64,000 nucleotides of DNA from assembly GCF_002878395.1 (NCBI RefSeq), contig NC_061115.1, positions 89,603,378 through 89,667,377 of the forward strand. The letters are read 5' to 3'. Every line of letters begins with the position of its first letter. Position 1 is the stretch's first letter. This stretch comes from Capsicum annuum. Taxonomy: Eukaryota; Streptophyta; Magnoliopsida; Solanales; Solanaceae. The notes under the pieces were generated by a model, which had not been told where the DNA came from, did not search any database, and was given only the letters and a program-made list of their open reading frames with translations. Of this stretch, positions 1 to 12,539 are shown piece after piece. The translations under genes were made by a program, and so were the position numbers.

Positions 1-526
1 ACATTTTGTAGCTAGATAACAAGTAGACGAATACTCCAATTCCATATGGTGGAATTGAAAATTCAATGCTTTGTAACTAAGATCGAATCAATATAAAAAC
101 TTTGATTACTAAAGAGTCAATAATTTTGACAGAGGTGTCAAAACATAAGACAACTATATTTTAAAATCATTGGTGTCAACGTCGTAGGGAATGAGCTTTA
201 TAGTACCAAAGTAAAAAGTTTCATTAGATAACAGAAACATACCAAAAGTGCAACATGTACCTGTTATATTGAAAATGTAGATATATGATTATAAGTTCTC
301 AAATTTCAGCTAAATTGAAAAAGAAAAATCCAAAAAATTTCTATTCAAATCTAAAAGTGTTGTTGTCTTTCAAGCTAACTAGAAACAAATTAAGATGAGG
401 CTTTGGTCTAAGACCCCGGAGTTCCAAGAAATGTAATATCCCACATGACCATCAAAATTGTTCAACTTGCGCGCGATAATAAATGATATGTAGAAGAGCT
501 AAGTTTATAGTAGAACAGTTGAAAAA
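1..526. other. Left flank of the nest, no gene seen
   Basis: AT-rich sequence with no ORF of note and no recognisable domain on either strand. It lies outside the Ogre/Tat element that begins at 532. Whether it is unique host DNA or part of an older repeat cannot be told from this window. Confidence 0.5.
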
Positions 527-531
527 CTAAC
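527..531. repeat. Target site duplication of the Ogre/Tat element (left copy)
   Basis: The bases ctaac stand directly before the TGTTGACAC start of the LTR and recur exactly at 61797-61801 directly after the far LTR end. A perfect 5-bp direct repeat is what a gypsy-type integrase leaves. The match shows that everything between belongs to one original insertion. Confidence 0.8.
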
Positions 532-1139
532 TGTTGACACTTAATTTTTTCCATCCATAACTAAATTTAATCCTGAGTTTCTTCGACTTTTAATAAAATC
601 AAAGTATTTATTTCCTCCAGATAAATGTGCTTTAAAATATTTATTTTGGGGTAATTTAGTCATTTAAGTGACGATTATATATTTTCGTATTAACATATCT
701 AAGAGTGTATAAATTTTGTTACTTAAATAAATATTTTTATCAAAATTGGACTATTATTGAGATTAATCCTGAAAATTAATTCAAATGGGTAAGATCTTGA
801 TTTAAATATAATTTATTCTCAAAAAATAATTTATTTGGAGAAATATTTATTTGGTTTTATCTAATCAAGAAGCTTGGGGTTAAACTGGTTAATAATTCGT
901 ATCAGGTCTGATTTAGATTTTAGTCAATTTATTGAATTTGATCATAATTAAAATTAATTTAGCCATAGTTGCAATACAATTGGCCAATTGATTTTTAATA
1001 TGATTTTAATTTAAGTAAAATTGACTAAAATTATGATTTATACCATAATTGCAATATAATTGACTAAGTGATTCTCAATTGGCCAAAATTTAAATGAGAT
1101 TGACTAATTTCAACTTAATTTATGCTATTTAATAAATAG

Positions 1140-1440
1140 TCTAAGCCAATCTACCCATTCAAATTTGAATTTCAAATTTGTACTAGATTGTACAATTCCA
1201 CCTCAACATTATCCTCTTTTCCATTTGAATTTTAAAATTTATACTAGATTGTACAATTTCACCCCCAACCTTGTCCTTTTTTAATATTGTACAATTCTAC
1301 CTCAACCTTATTCTTTTGCCATTTTTGAAATTTAAAATTTGTACTAGATTGTATAATTCCACCTCAATCTTGTCCCTTTTTCAATTTTGAAATTCAAAAT
1401 TTGTACAAGATTGTACAATTCCACCTTACTCTATCCTCCA
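1140..1440 (+). repeat. Imperfect tandem repeat in the Ogre U3 region
   Basis: Four to five diverged units of roughly 60-80 bp. Each has a TTGAAATTTAAAATTTGTAC-like box, then AGATTGTACAATTCCACC, then a CCTTGTCC/TTTT stretch. They lie just upstream of the LTR TATA box. Unit lengths vary, so this is an old and eroded array. Confidence 0.75.
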
Positions 1441-1531
1441 ACAAATCTTACCCTCAATTTAAAATTCTCAAAACACCCCTAAATTCTCCTCCCACATTGG
1501 TGGATGAAAAGAATTGAATCAATATTCTTTT

Positions 1532-1540
1532 CTATAAATA
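1532..1540 (+). promoter_or_regulatory. Probable TATA box of the Ogre LTR
   Basis: CTATAAATA about 1.0 kb into the LTR, directly downstream of the U3 tandem repeats and upstream of pyrimidine-rich sequence. Position and wording fit a plant Pol II TATA element; the transcription start would be about 25-35 bases downstream. No activity is implied. Confidence 0.55.
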
Positions 1541-1895
1541 CTACCACTATTTTGGTTGATAACCACGTCTCAAGAGTGAAAAAACTTTTGAGCAAAGAGT
1601 TGAATTTTTTTAGTAAATTTTTTTCAAGTGGTAGGCCAATCGAGGTTCTCAAAAGTTGCTTTTTGATGGTGATCAAGACTCCGAAAAAAGCTTGAAGTCC
1701 CATTTTTCTATACCAAAAAAGGTAAACACACCTTTCCCTTTTCATTTTGTATCATTTTATTGTTTATCTCCTTCTTCGTAGTCTCATAGTTTTAATTTTG
1801 TTTGCTAAAATTGTTTGCTGTAGACGGCCTTGAAGGCGATAGGATGTTGTGATATCAACATTATGACTATCTTTTTAATTCTCATGGTGTAAAAT

Positions 1896-4800
1896 TGTAA
1901 TACCCCGAGTTTTCAAGCCCTAGACCTCTTAAAAAATAAGCCACAAAGTTAGTTTTCCAGCACTTCAAGCCTCGTCTTAATCCGAGGTCATGGTAAAAAG
2001 TTATGGAAGATTTTCCTTAAGGGCCTAATAAACTGCCATGGCTACGACTCAAGGAAACGAGTCATAACCACTCATGACGAGTCGTCACGGGTGAGTCTTA
2101 GCCTCTCCAATGAATCTCTCTACCCAAGTTCAGTGACTACGACTACTCACTACGACTCGTAATCATTGGCTACGAGTCATACGAAAGGATTCTTAGTCAC
2201 CATAATATGTAATCCAAGAATTCAACTCAATGGTTAAGAGTCCAACATACGACTCGTATCCAGACATTATGAGGTGTTATGATGACTCGTAGTCTACCAG
2301 TAAAGGATCCAAGAATCAAGTGTCATGTTTTGGTAGTATTACAAGTGACTCAGACATATACTAAGACCCCAAATATCTCCTAACTTATAGACAAGTTGAA
2401 ACATCCTTTAGCGATTAAGTTCTTAGGAAAATATAACTATAGTCAGATTCAAATAAGCACAACTTTTTGTCTACTAAGTATTTCTGATCTTAAGACCCAC
2501 CAACATATATATATATATATATATAATTGAATTATCTTTCCAGTGATACCAATTTCTCCATAATCCGATATTAGGATGAAAAGTTATGATCAAATTATTG
2601 AAGCACTATCAAAGCTGCCAGTAGTTATGACTTCTGATGACGACTCGTAAGAAGACCATACGAGTTTTTAGGAGGAGTCGTAACCATGATAGTAGGGGTT
2701 GAAATCTGGCCTCTTGGTGATGGCTCAAGACATGACCTGTACCCAAAACTTATGAGTCATACCCAAACTTGTCGAGATAACTTACAGACGTTTCTAGAAG
2801 ATTTTTAAGGTTTTTTTTGGTATTTTTCCACACTTTTAACCCTAAAACCATGTTGTTTCACCATCCAAACAACAGTTATCAAGCGTAAAAACAACCCTAA
2901 CCTATCATCACTCAGAACTCATCCATCACATAGCAAAAGGGACAATTTTTTTCTCCCCAAAACCAACTAGGGTTCATCAAATTCAAGTTCAATATGAAGA
3001 TATTTATCCAAGGCTTCAACATTCAGGTATATGGGGTATTCATCAATGAGTTCCTTCCACCCATCGAGTCCCCAAAAAATCTCCTTTTTGTTAAAGTATG
3101 GATTTTTAATCTTCTTTTATGAAATTATCCATGTAAATCATGAATTTAATCCATGTGATCTTATAAATATGAATCCAAGCCATGTCAACATATTTTTCCT
3201 ATGAAAATTAGATTAATTCATTCTTTGAATTTCATGTATGCATGTCATATTCAATTGCTCCTATGTCAAATTATCAAATCATGGACTAAACCATGTGAAA
3301 TTGTTATCCTCCTAAGTTTAATACATTCATATATTCAAATTCATGGACTTTATCAGTTTAGTGATAGGTATTATGTTTTGGATCTTTGAATTGGGACTTT
3401 ATGTCACTGTTTCAAGTTTTGTTATTGAATTTTCTAATCATTCAGTCCTGGCGGGTTATGAACACCCGATACCTATGTGTTTCTATATGTTTCCATTTTC
3501 AAGTATCAAGTTAGTCTAAATAATGATTTTATCACCATATTCATATCATCATTTTTATAATAAACCCACCAATATTATTTTATGTTAAATACATCAGTTC
3601 ACATATTCATGATTTCTGTAAGATTATGCATGCAGTGTTGTTTTCAGAATTTCATGTTTGAGCATATCAGTCATCAGTGCATGCATTAGTTCATGAATCT
3701 GTGTTAGTTCAGTTGAGAGTAGGATTTAGCACCGAGTGAATCTAGGTATGGGGGTTTACCTCCTAGTAGAGAGTGTGACCTATAGTAGTAGTACATGAGT
3801 TCCAGAACTATGTAACCAACATAGGTTTTAAGAGGCCTTTTGATGCCAATAGAGGGTGACACCTTAGTCCTTTAGAACACCAGATTAGTGGATCCACACA
3901 GCCAGTGTTAGTACCCGTGGCAAGGTAATCACACCTTTTCAACTGGGGTTACAAGTTGGCCCCCAATTAGCACAGATTGGGCGTTTTGATTACATTATAG
4001 CTCCCACAATTTCAGTCAGTACTCTATATATATCATCTCATATTTGTCTGACCAAGTAATCAGATTACCAGTTAATTAATCAATCAATTTTACAGATTAT
4101 TTAGTTATTCAGATCATATCAGTACATACTTTACTTGGACTTGCATTCATCTTACATGTACATGTTTTCATGTTCAATATTCATACATAATCCTCATTAT
4201 GATTTTGCAGCCTATTCAGCTTTATATGAGATTTACGCACAGTATTCATATTTTTATCGCTTCCCAACTTACAAAATTGTGTTCAGCTTATGAATTTATA
4301 AAATTCACTATGACTTATAGTTTTCAACTATATCCATGTTTTAAATGTATATTTCAGCAAATAAATTATATCCTCGATTTTAAAGCATGTTTTAACTATT
4401 TCTATGATTTAGTGCATGTCCCCATATACTCAGTACATTCCAAAGTACTGACCACATATATGCATTTCTGGCTATATTCCTTCATAATGTAGGTACCAGA
4501 TATAATCCACACCTAGGGTCAGACAGTTCTCAGCATTCAGCAAACAGCTGGTGAGTTCTCTTATTTCGGAGACTCTCATCCATTGCAGTTCATTTGTTGT
4601 ATTTGATTATCCATATGTGTTAATTAGTGGTAGTTGGAGGCATGTCCTACCTACCTATAGCCAGTATAATAGAGGCTTCATAGATAGTCAGTCAGAATTA
4701 TTCATGAAATTTCACGTTCTTTCTTCAGTTTTATCCTATTGTACACTTGATTAGTAATTCATACATTCAGATTTTCTCATGATTATGCTTCTGCTCAGTA

Positions 4801-4924
4801 ACTTTAGCTTGTATATATAATATAATTAGTTGTTCAAGCAGTATGCCAATACATGGGTTAGCTTGGAATCATTTGTGGTTCTAAGCACCGTGTTATGACT
4901 AGGGGGTAGCCTTGGGTCGTAACA
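1896..4924 (+). repeat. 5' LTR of level 1 element
   Basis: Begins TGTAATACCCCGAG and ends ...GTCGTAACA just before the primer site. Aligned by eye with 24954-28015 throughout. Between about 2040 and 2790 it is crowded with the word TACGACTCGTA and partial forms in both orientations. A (TA)n tract lies at 2504-2525. The ORFs at 3201-3389, 4199-4492 and 4551-4754 are chance frames: the related LTR at 24954 does not preserve them all. Confidence 0.8.
2504..2525. repeat. (TA)n microsatellite
   Basis: About eleven TA units within the level 1 5' LTR. It is reduced to a short agatata stretch at the equivalent place (about 25564) of the partner LTR, so it expanded or shrank after insertion. Confidence 0.8.
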
Positions 4925-4928
4925 AACT

Positions 4929-4940
4929 TGGTATCAGAAT
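4929..4940 (+). other. Primer binding site (initiator tRNA-Met), level 1
   Basis: TGGTATCAGAAT starts four bases after the 5' LTR end and matches the TGGTATCAGAGC site complementary to the 3' end of tRNA-iMet, with two mismatches at its right end. It fixes the LTR boundary and the + orientation of level 1. Confidence 0.8.
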
Positions 4941-4977
4941 ACAAGGTTCAAGTGTCCTAGGGTGTCTATGAAGCCAT

Positions 4978-7359
4978 TGATACGACCCAAACCAGGGCCT
5001 TTGTCATAATAGGTATCTCAAGTCCAACTAGGACCAGATACCACCCCCATTACCCAACCCAACCTCCAAATGCATATCCTGAGTCAGATAAATTTTGAGT
5101 ATATAATAAGATATCTTTTTGTATAATTCCAAAATTTGGGATAGGTCCATGACCATGACAAACCCAAGCAAGTCCAACCATCTTATGCCAACCAACAACC
5201 ACAGCAAAATTGATATAATAATCAAGTTCATGTCCATAACATACATAATATGATGGATTAATCATAAATACAGTCAAATGGTATCAGCCCTAATACCAAA
5301 ACCAATACTAAGGCTGACACCACTACCGACACCATTTATACCAACCCATAGTAGTTCCACAAAGACTCTAACCGAAAATAAAATAATATCCAATTGGAAC
5401 ATGCCCCCAACCATAGCCAAAACCACTATCCATGAAATAACCAAAGTATGTAAAGAGATCCATGATATAAATAGAGCTTTCTAAAGTATGAAAGCTCACC
5501 ACTTTAATCCAAAAGCTGATCCCGAATTCGATCACTAAGAAGGAGGAGTAGAATGGATGGTTCCTACATCGCATAGGGATACAGCCACCCAAAGATGGGT
5601 TATTGGGTGAACGTTAACAAGTAATCAGGAAAAGGATAAAATGATGCCAACCTTTAAAAACTAAGTACACAATCATATGCATTCACAACCAAATATATAT
5701 ATATATATGTAATCTATGTCGGCAAATGGAACAAGGTTTAGCATGCCTTTAGCATCATTAACCTGAGTATGTGTAGCTTAACTATCCTAAAACCACCCAT
5801 CTGCTATATGAGTCTAGTGTAACCCCCTGAACGGGCCTCGAGGCGTATAGCCGCATGAACTAAAAATACCATAGGGGTAGGGATTCTCGTGTACCCTTCG
5901 CCCTCTATGATACATATGTACAAGTGTACTTAGGGGATTTCCATGTATACCGTAAGTATGATATAAGGTCTTCATGACCAATCTTCATGTCGGCAAAAAT
6001 GAGTTTCTAGTGTCTGTCCATTGGACTCACACTTTCACGGTTAGCTATCACACCCCACCATTATTGCCCAACTAAAACCATACCACATAACCAAAATCAC
6101 CATTCTATTTATTATTAACCAAGGCTATAAGTAGTGGAATCGTCATACCGAGTATATCTTGCAGGCTATGTCCATAGCAAACCTTTTGGAGAAGAAGGGA
6201 TTCCTATGTATGCATAGATTACATTATTTAGTTGCTTTGGGGATTCTCATACATCCCAAAAGATGGTCATTATTATGTTTGCATGGGGGATTCCCATGTA
6301 CCCCACAAGGATGTTCAATTAAACCATAACTATGACCACCAAGACCATACTATTTAACCATTCCAAACCATTTAGGATTCTATTACCAAGTTGTACCATG
6401 CAATAGTTCCATTAAAAGTCCAAAAATCTACTAAAAAAATTCCCATAGGCATTTTATTAAACATGTTGTGGGCATAGTGTTTCCAAAGCCAATACCAAGT
6501 ACCAACTAACCATTCCCATGCAACCAAATGTTCAAACAATCATTATAATATGAAAACCATAAGTAAAAGACATGGGAAAACCACAACCAACCATTATAAC
6601 CAAATCCCGCAACATATATTTAAAAACCCAAAACCATTTAACAATTATGCCATGAAAACAATTCATAAAACATGACTTTAGTTGGAACTAACAATGACGG
6701 TGGAGTAAAATGCCTTAGATTACGAAGATGAAAGAGAGAATCACCCTTGTAAGTCCCAAATTGATGCTATTGATGAAACCTTAGCCTTTCTTGACCCAAA
6801 AGCCTTTGAGAGAATTTGAGAGAGTTTCTAAGTATTTAAGATTAGAATATTAGGGTAAATGATGTCCCAAGAGTGATATAAGTCATGGGGCCTTAATAGG
6901 TTAAGCGGGGAAATATCCAGATTACCCCCAACTTGAACTGCTTAAAATTCCTCTAAGAGGGTACGACCACCCCCAACCATACCATAGGGTACGAGTGGTA
7001 CTGCTATCTTATTCCCTAGGCCTCTCTTTGGACCCCAACACTGTCTAATATATGACCACCAAAGCCAAATTGTATCCAACCATACGATTAGTACCATTAA
7101 ACCATATCCTAAGAAGAATAGAATCAGCTAGGTCAAACATAGGGCAACATAGATTGACACCTTACAACTCATACCCCATCATATGACTAGTATGATCCAT
7201 TCATACGTTAGCCAGAGCCCATCCAACCTATACTGGTTAATATGTGAGAGGAGGACCCTAAACCATACCCTAACATATGACTAGTACCCTCTAGTGTTAT
7301 GATGCCTAATAAGATCAAAACCCAAAAAATTTATAAGGACTAGAAACTTAGGTGTTTCA
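4978..7359 (-). repeat. 3' LTR of level 2 element
   Basis: On the minus strand it starts TGAAACACCTAAG (7359) and ends at TGATACGACCC read on + (4978). It matches 19756-22052 by eye except for about 60-70 bp at the right end that the partner lacks. It carries several copies of a GGGGATTCCCATGTACCC-like word (about 5876, 5935, 6190, 6239, 6284) and, near its transcriptional start side (6955-7300), repeated CATATGACTAGTACC-like words. No gene inside; ORFs at 5028-5592 are shadows. Confidence 0.85.
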
Positions 7360-7360
7360 A

Positions 7361-7371
7361 TTCTCCCCCCA
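7361..7371 (-). other. Polypurine tract of level 2
   Basis: Read on minus, AGTGGGGGGAGAA lies directly before the TGAAACACC start of the 3' LTR. A G-rich purine run in this position primes plus-strand DNA synthesis in gypsy elements, and it confirms the minus orientation. Confidence 0.75.
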
Positions 7372-7559
7372 CTAGGATCATTCATCCCCAAATAATGGAA
7401 CAAAGAAATATAAGCATGACTTACACCCCTTAGATGCCTCTACTCTTACCTTTAATAAAGATATAAGGAAAGCAACTTTTGTTTTAATTAAAATCAGAAA
7501 ACAAAGATGTTATGAAGAACAAATACTTTAAGCATGAATATTTGGATTGGAAAACAAGT

Positions 7560-9177
7560 GCGGATACTTGGACTTCATGTCCTCTTACGCTTCCCAATTA
7601 GCCTCTTCCACCTTATGGTTCCTCCATAGACCCTAAAGCAAAGCTACATCCTTGGTCCACAACTGATGAACCTGGCGATCCAAAATATTAATTGAGATCT
7701 CTTTATAATACAGATAATCCAAAATACCCAAACCTTCCAAAGGAATAACCAATAAAGGATCACCTACACACTTTCTTAACATAGATACATCAAACACTGG
7801 ATGAATAGAGCTCAAACTAGAAGGAAACTCTTACTCATACACAACATTACCAACCCTTCTCAAAACTACATAAGGACTAACATATCGGGGACTGAACTTC
7901 CACTTTTTCCCAAACCGCATCACTCCCTTCATGGGAGATACCTTTAGGAATACCTTATCCCTAATCTTGAATTTGAAGTCTCTATGTCTTACATCTGTAT
8001 AGGACTTTTGACTACTTTGGGAAGCCTTAGCCTATCTGGAATCACCTTCACCTTTTCCATAGCCTAATATACCAAGTCCAGACCAAACATATCTATCTCA
8101 CAAAGCTCAAACTACCCAATAAGAGATGTACACCTCCTACCCTACAATGCCACAAAATGGGCCATCCCAATACTAGAATATTAACTATTATTGTAAGAAA
8201 AATATACAAGAGGTAGATGATCAAACCAATTACCACCATAGTCGATAGCATATGCACGAAGTATATTCTCTAATGTCTGAATGATCTTCTCTATTTTCCC
8301 ATCCTTTTGCGCGTAAAAAACAGTACTCAGACTAACCTTAGTCCCTAACCCTTTTTGAAACAACCTCTAAAAGTGAGATAAAAACTGTATACCATGATCA
8401 GAATGATAGAAACAAGTACCCCATAGAGCTTCACAATCTCTTGGAGTATAACCTCACATAATCCTTAGCCAAAAAGTTAGTCCTTACTAGAAAGAAGTGA
8501 GATGACTTTGTTATTCTATCCATGATAACCTAAATTGAATCAAATTGGTTTTGATACTAAAGAAGATCGAGAATAAAATTCATATTAATCACCTCCTATT
8601 TTCTTTACGGTAATACAATTTCTTGATACAACCTCTCGGGCTTAACAGCTCAAATTTTACTTATTGACACACTATGCACTTAACCAAAAAATCAACCACA
8701 TCCCTCTGTATACCATTCCACCAATACATATCCTTGAGATCATGATACATTTTTATCTAACTGGAATGAACAACATAGCGCAATTAATTCACTTCATCCA
8801 AGATCTTCTTATACAAACCATCAACATCGAGAACAGATAACCTCTCTTGGTACTGTAAAGTACCTTCACTAGTGAGCTCAAATACCATCACATTTTCCTA
8901 TCTACACCACCATTGATCTTATTCAAGACATGATCTATCATTTGTTTCTCCTTTATCTCAGCACCAAGAGACAACCCACCACTTCCTGTACTAACACACT
9001 ACCATTCTCGAAGTCCAAAAGACGAACTCAAATATTATCCAAGCGATGAATATCCTTCACCAATTCTCGCTTTTCTTTTTCCACATGAGCTAAAATCCTC
9101 ATGGACAACCTGCTAAGAGCATCAACAACCATGTTAGATTTACCTAGATGGTAGTGAAGACTCATGTCATAGTCTAC
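7560..9177 (-). pseudogene. Level 2 pol, C-terminal part: RNase H linker, integrase and chromodomain
   Basis: Continues the pol gene from 16557 across the level 3 insertion. Reading leftwards from 9177: the YDMSLHYHLGKSN and DALSRLS linker that follows RNase H; the integrase zinc-finger side with KMYHDLKDMYWWNGI (about 8730); the catalytic core with DRITKSSHF-like residues (about 8500); the VFYAQKDGKIEKIIQTLEN core end (8190-8340); then HPVFDVSMLRKCVGD (7740-7815) and a chromodomain ending NHKVEEANWEA and EDMKSKYPHL (7560-7640). The chromodomain directs integration to certain chromatin in this group of elements. There are in-frame stops between all of these blocks, so it is a relic. Identification as the Tekay branch rests on the LDRQV linker and chromodomain wording. 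Confidence 0.8.
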
Positions 9178-10843
9178 TGTTGGGTGTATTTATGCACTCT
9201 AGTGTTACTATTCTAGTTTATTTTGCCTTATTTTGAGAATAACTTGAGTGCTTAAGGTGTTTATATTGATATAAATAAGTATCTAAGTGATAAAATATAT
9301 GATTACAATGTGCAAAGTGTATTCCAAACAAGTTGGGTTTAATTGGATCACTTAGAGTTCAATCAATGAAACTAGTGTTACTAGCTAGAGCTAGGTGCTT
9401 GTCTAGTTTATTTTATTGGATTCTATTGTGTTTAATATGTTATAAATAGTTTAAATGGTGTTATTATAGGTGGAAAAACTTATTGATATTATATAAAACT
9501 CTAGCAAGTCGATAAAAGAGTCAGAACATAAAGTCAAAGATTATGGAAATTTGCCTTGTCTTAGCTTTTATTTTTTATTCGTCGTGATGGATATTGTATT
9601 GTTTGAACATCTAATTTGTGTAGTGTGTTCTTGTAGGATCTTTTATGATCTTAATATGAAGATATATAGATTATTTGGAGTCTATTAAACCATTAAAAAG
9701 GTACCACAAAGACTTGGGTAGAAGAAGGAACGTTCAACACTTAACCAAATTTTAAGATGAAATTTCTAGAGAGGTGTCGCGATAAGCTCGCAACGCAACT
9801 TCCACATGCGTCTCCAAAGCTCAGGATGCAACATCCACACAAATATCCAGAGCTCGCAATGTAACTTCCATAAATATTTCCATCTAGTGCATCGTGAGTT
9901 CCAATTCATACACGACTAAAAGGTGCAATTTGAATCCTATACAGCTTGGGACTTGTGGTCCACTATAAATACATCTTTGTACTTGTTATTAATCATCTTT
10001 AGAATATCTTGGAACATTAAGTAGGCTGCTACAACTTCATAACTTTTTTTTTTATAATTTTAATTTAGTTCATTCATGTCCTTGGTTGTCAATTACAATC
10101 TAGTGATTACGATTATGACTATGCATGGTAAAATTCCTTCTTTTCGGGGTTGAAGCCGAATACGTGAGTACTATTGTTTGGATTTTAGTTCATTGATTTG
10201 CTTATCATTGTTGGTTGTGTGTTCAGTCTTATTTTAACTATTTTGAGGCTTGATCACCCTTAGAATACACCCATTTCAACTTTATGAACCTGGGAAAGGG
10301 AATAGGGAGATAGAACATGGGATTGAACAAAGTACAGTTCTTAGTCTTTTATGAAATAAGGAATACAGATTAGTATAAAGGACAGGGATATACTTATATG
10401 CCTTACTTGATTCAAAAATAGGATGATAGCTTAAAGAACTTAATTGGATTATTATATCCCCGCTCAACGATGTAGTTGTAATGTCCACATTAGGTAATTG
10501 GTTAGAGGTTGGGAGACCATAATCATGTGATGAACCCTACAAATCGACAATTAAGACAAGTGAATTGATGAATAAAAGTCAATAACATAGTACGATTGTT
10601 CAAAGTTCTTCAACCCTAGGTTTTACTCCTATTGATTGTCCAAGATCTTTACTTTACGCATTGTTACTTACTTGCAATTTACAATCTCCAAACTCTTTCT
10701 AGTTACTTTGCACTAAACTAATCTCAGAAGTTAAATTAAAATCAAATAGTTGTTGAATCAAGTCTCTATGGGATCGATACTTGTCTTCTTGAAGGCAACT
10801 TTACTACTTGATAAGACCATGTACATTTGTGTGTGCACTGTCA
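9178..10843 (+). repeat. 5' LTR of level 3 element
   Basis: Starts TGTTGGGTG and ends GTGCACTGTCA, about 1.67 kb. It aligns with 14958-16551, which lacks some segments (for example around 10330-10390) but carries a short duplicated CACTTGGG near its end. Small ORFs at 10282-10488 and 10750-10959 run over the LTR and primer site and are not genes. Confidence 0.85.
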
Positions 10844-10849
10844 AGTTTT

Positions 10850-10867
10850 TGGCATCGTTATCGGGGA
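10850..10867 (+). other. Primer binding site (tRNA-Asp), level 3
   Basis: TGGCATCGTTATCGGGGA stands six bases after the LTR end. It differs at two or three places from the TGGCGCCGTTGCCGGGGA site used by Athila elements. This places the element in the Athila lineage independently of its gag. Confidence 0.8.
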
Positions 10868-11153
10868 CTTGTTATTTGGAAATTGTTTATTTTAGTTTTA
10901 CTTTTAGATTTATTTGTTGTTTTTATGCTTGGTCTTGGTTTTTTGATTGCAAGAAATAGGTTTTAAGGTTAGAAAGCAGGAAAGGGATAGGGATTTGGTT
11001 GAACAAAGCCCCAAACTTAGAAAGCTGGAAAAGGATAGGGATTTGGTTGAACCAAGCCCCAAACCCAAATACTACTTGCATCAACGAAGGAGAGACACAA
11101 TCCATCTCTCTCAATTTCTGTAAATAAAAGAAGACCAAGTATTTTCTTCTCCA

Positions 11154-12500
11154 ATGGCTGATGAACAACCTACCTGCAAGACAGTGAAGAAAGTGGTAGT
11201 CCACTTCCGACGAACTTGAGTTTCTCTATTTAAAGACCGGTTGTAGAGGGGAATTTTGAATTAAAGCACAACATGGTGCAGCTTCTCATTAGCAGTGGAT
11301 AGTTTCCAAGGCATTCACACGAGGATCCACAAGACCACTTGCAGACTTTCATTAAGCTTACTGACACATTCATTCTGACTGGGGTGAGTTCAGATTATGT
11401 AAGACTGACACTTTTTCCTGATTCACCGTTGGGGGAAGATAAAAGGTGGTTGAATGCAGACTCGACCAATTCAATCATATCATGGGACGACTTATCCAAA
11501 AAGTTCCTCATCAAATTTTTTCCATCAGGCAAGACTGCGAGACTTTTCTGTAAGATAGTAAGCTTTAAATAGAAGCCTGATCAAAATCAATAGCACGCTT
11601 GGGAACACTTCAAGACCCTTCTTCGGGATTGTCCACATCACTAACTATCCAATGAGGTGCTTGTTCATACTTTTGTAGAAGCACTTGATCATAATACAAC
11701 GATTTTGCTAGATTTATCCGTAGGTGGTCAAGCCTTGGAGTTGACTTATGATGAGCTGTACACATTGTTGAATCATATAACACAAAGAAATCCCGAATGA
11801 CACTTAGATTCTATAAGTGACAATAAAAGAATTATAGGTGTATTAGAGGTAGACCAGTTCACTGCCTTATCAGCTCAAGTTACTACATTGTAGAATATGA
11901 TGAATACTCAGTTCAACAGCCTGAAATTAGGAGCTCCACAACCTGCAGCCACAGTTAATGCCATCTAATAAGCTGCAGGTTGGTGTGAAATCTATGGGAA
12001 TAGCAACCATGTGTGCTTCAAATCTGAAATCTGTGATGTATGTGGGCAGTGCTCAAAGGATAAATTATAGTAATGCCTACAACATGAAGTGGAAAACTCA
12101 GCAGTGGAATGCCCAACAACAACAAATTCAGAAACCACGGGTACAAGGGAATCAGTCAACTAGCAACATAAAAGAAATTGGCTGCAGACATGAAAAATTT
12201 ACAAGCTGCTCAAAGAAACTTAGAGATTCAAGTGGGGTAGAGATAACAAAAATTAAATACTAGGCCACAATGTAGTTTACCAATATTTACAGAAAATCCA
12301 AAGCAGGTTATCGTAATGACCTTGAGAAGACGTAAAGATCTTCAAAAAGAATCTCCCAAGGAAACAAAGGAAGTAGATGTAGATTTGAATCTCCAACAGG
12401 TTTTTGAAAAAGCTATTAATAATTCAAAAATCTGAGTACTTGAAGGAGACAGTTGTTGTTGAACCAGAAAAAAAGTAAGTGCCACCACTACCCTTTCCTC
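11154..12500 (+). pseudogene. Level 3 gag remnant (Athila type)
   Basis: An ATG at 11154 opens MADEQPT but soon hits stops. The main match is the capsid region: DPQDHLQTFIKLTDTF (about 11320-11370), WLNADSTNSIISWDDL and KKFLIKFFPSGKTARL (11450-11550), followed by HTFVEALDHNTTILLD (about 11660-11710) and a stretch ending near a zinc-knuckle-like CEIYGNSNHVCF (about 11980), whose second cysteine is replaced by tyrosine. A frameshift then leads into NYSNAYNMKW (about 12065), matching the Athila YSNTYNPGW region. Several TAA/TAG/TGA codons lie at places where the family has Gln, Arg or Trp. Gag would form the particle; this copy cannot. Confidence 0.75.
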
Positions 12501-12539
12501 AAAAGCATATGAAAGCAAAGGAAGATACAATGTTTAAGA

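Larger units (their letters stand above)
532..1895 (+). repeat. Ogre/Tat 5' LTR, part 1 of 3
   Basis: Starts with the TGTTGACAC terminus typical of Ogre/Tat LTRs and runs to the Tekay-like insertion at 1896. It holds the U3 region, including an imperfect tandem repeat (1140-1440) and a TATA box (1532-1540), then presumptive R/U5 sequence. The LTR resumes at 28021. The short ORFs here (for example 1504-1695 on + and 1479-1745 on -) overlap the promoter and are not genes. Confidence 0.75.

Noticed and set aside
4199..4754. ORFs of 97 and 67 residues in the level 1 LTR
   Set aside because: Located in an LTR; the partner LTR keeps one related frame (27648-27848) only because the DNA is homologous, with no sign of protein constraint.
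9170..9180. Clean target duplication for level 3
   Set aside because: tagtc is present on both sides, but three extra bases stand between it and the left LTR; recorded as imperfect.
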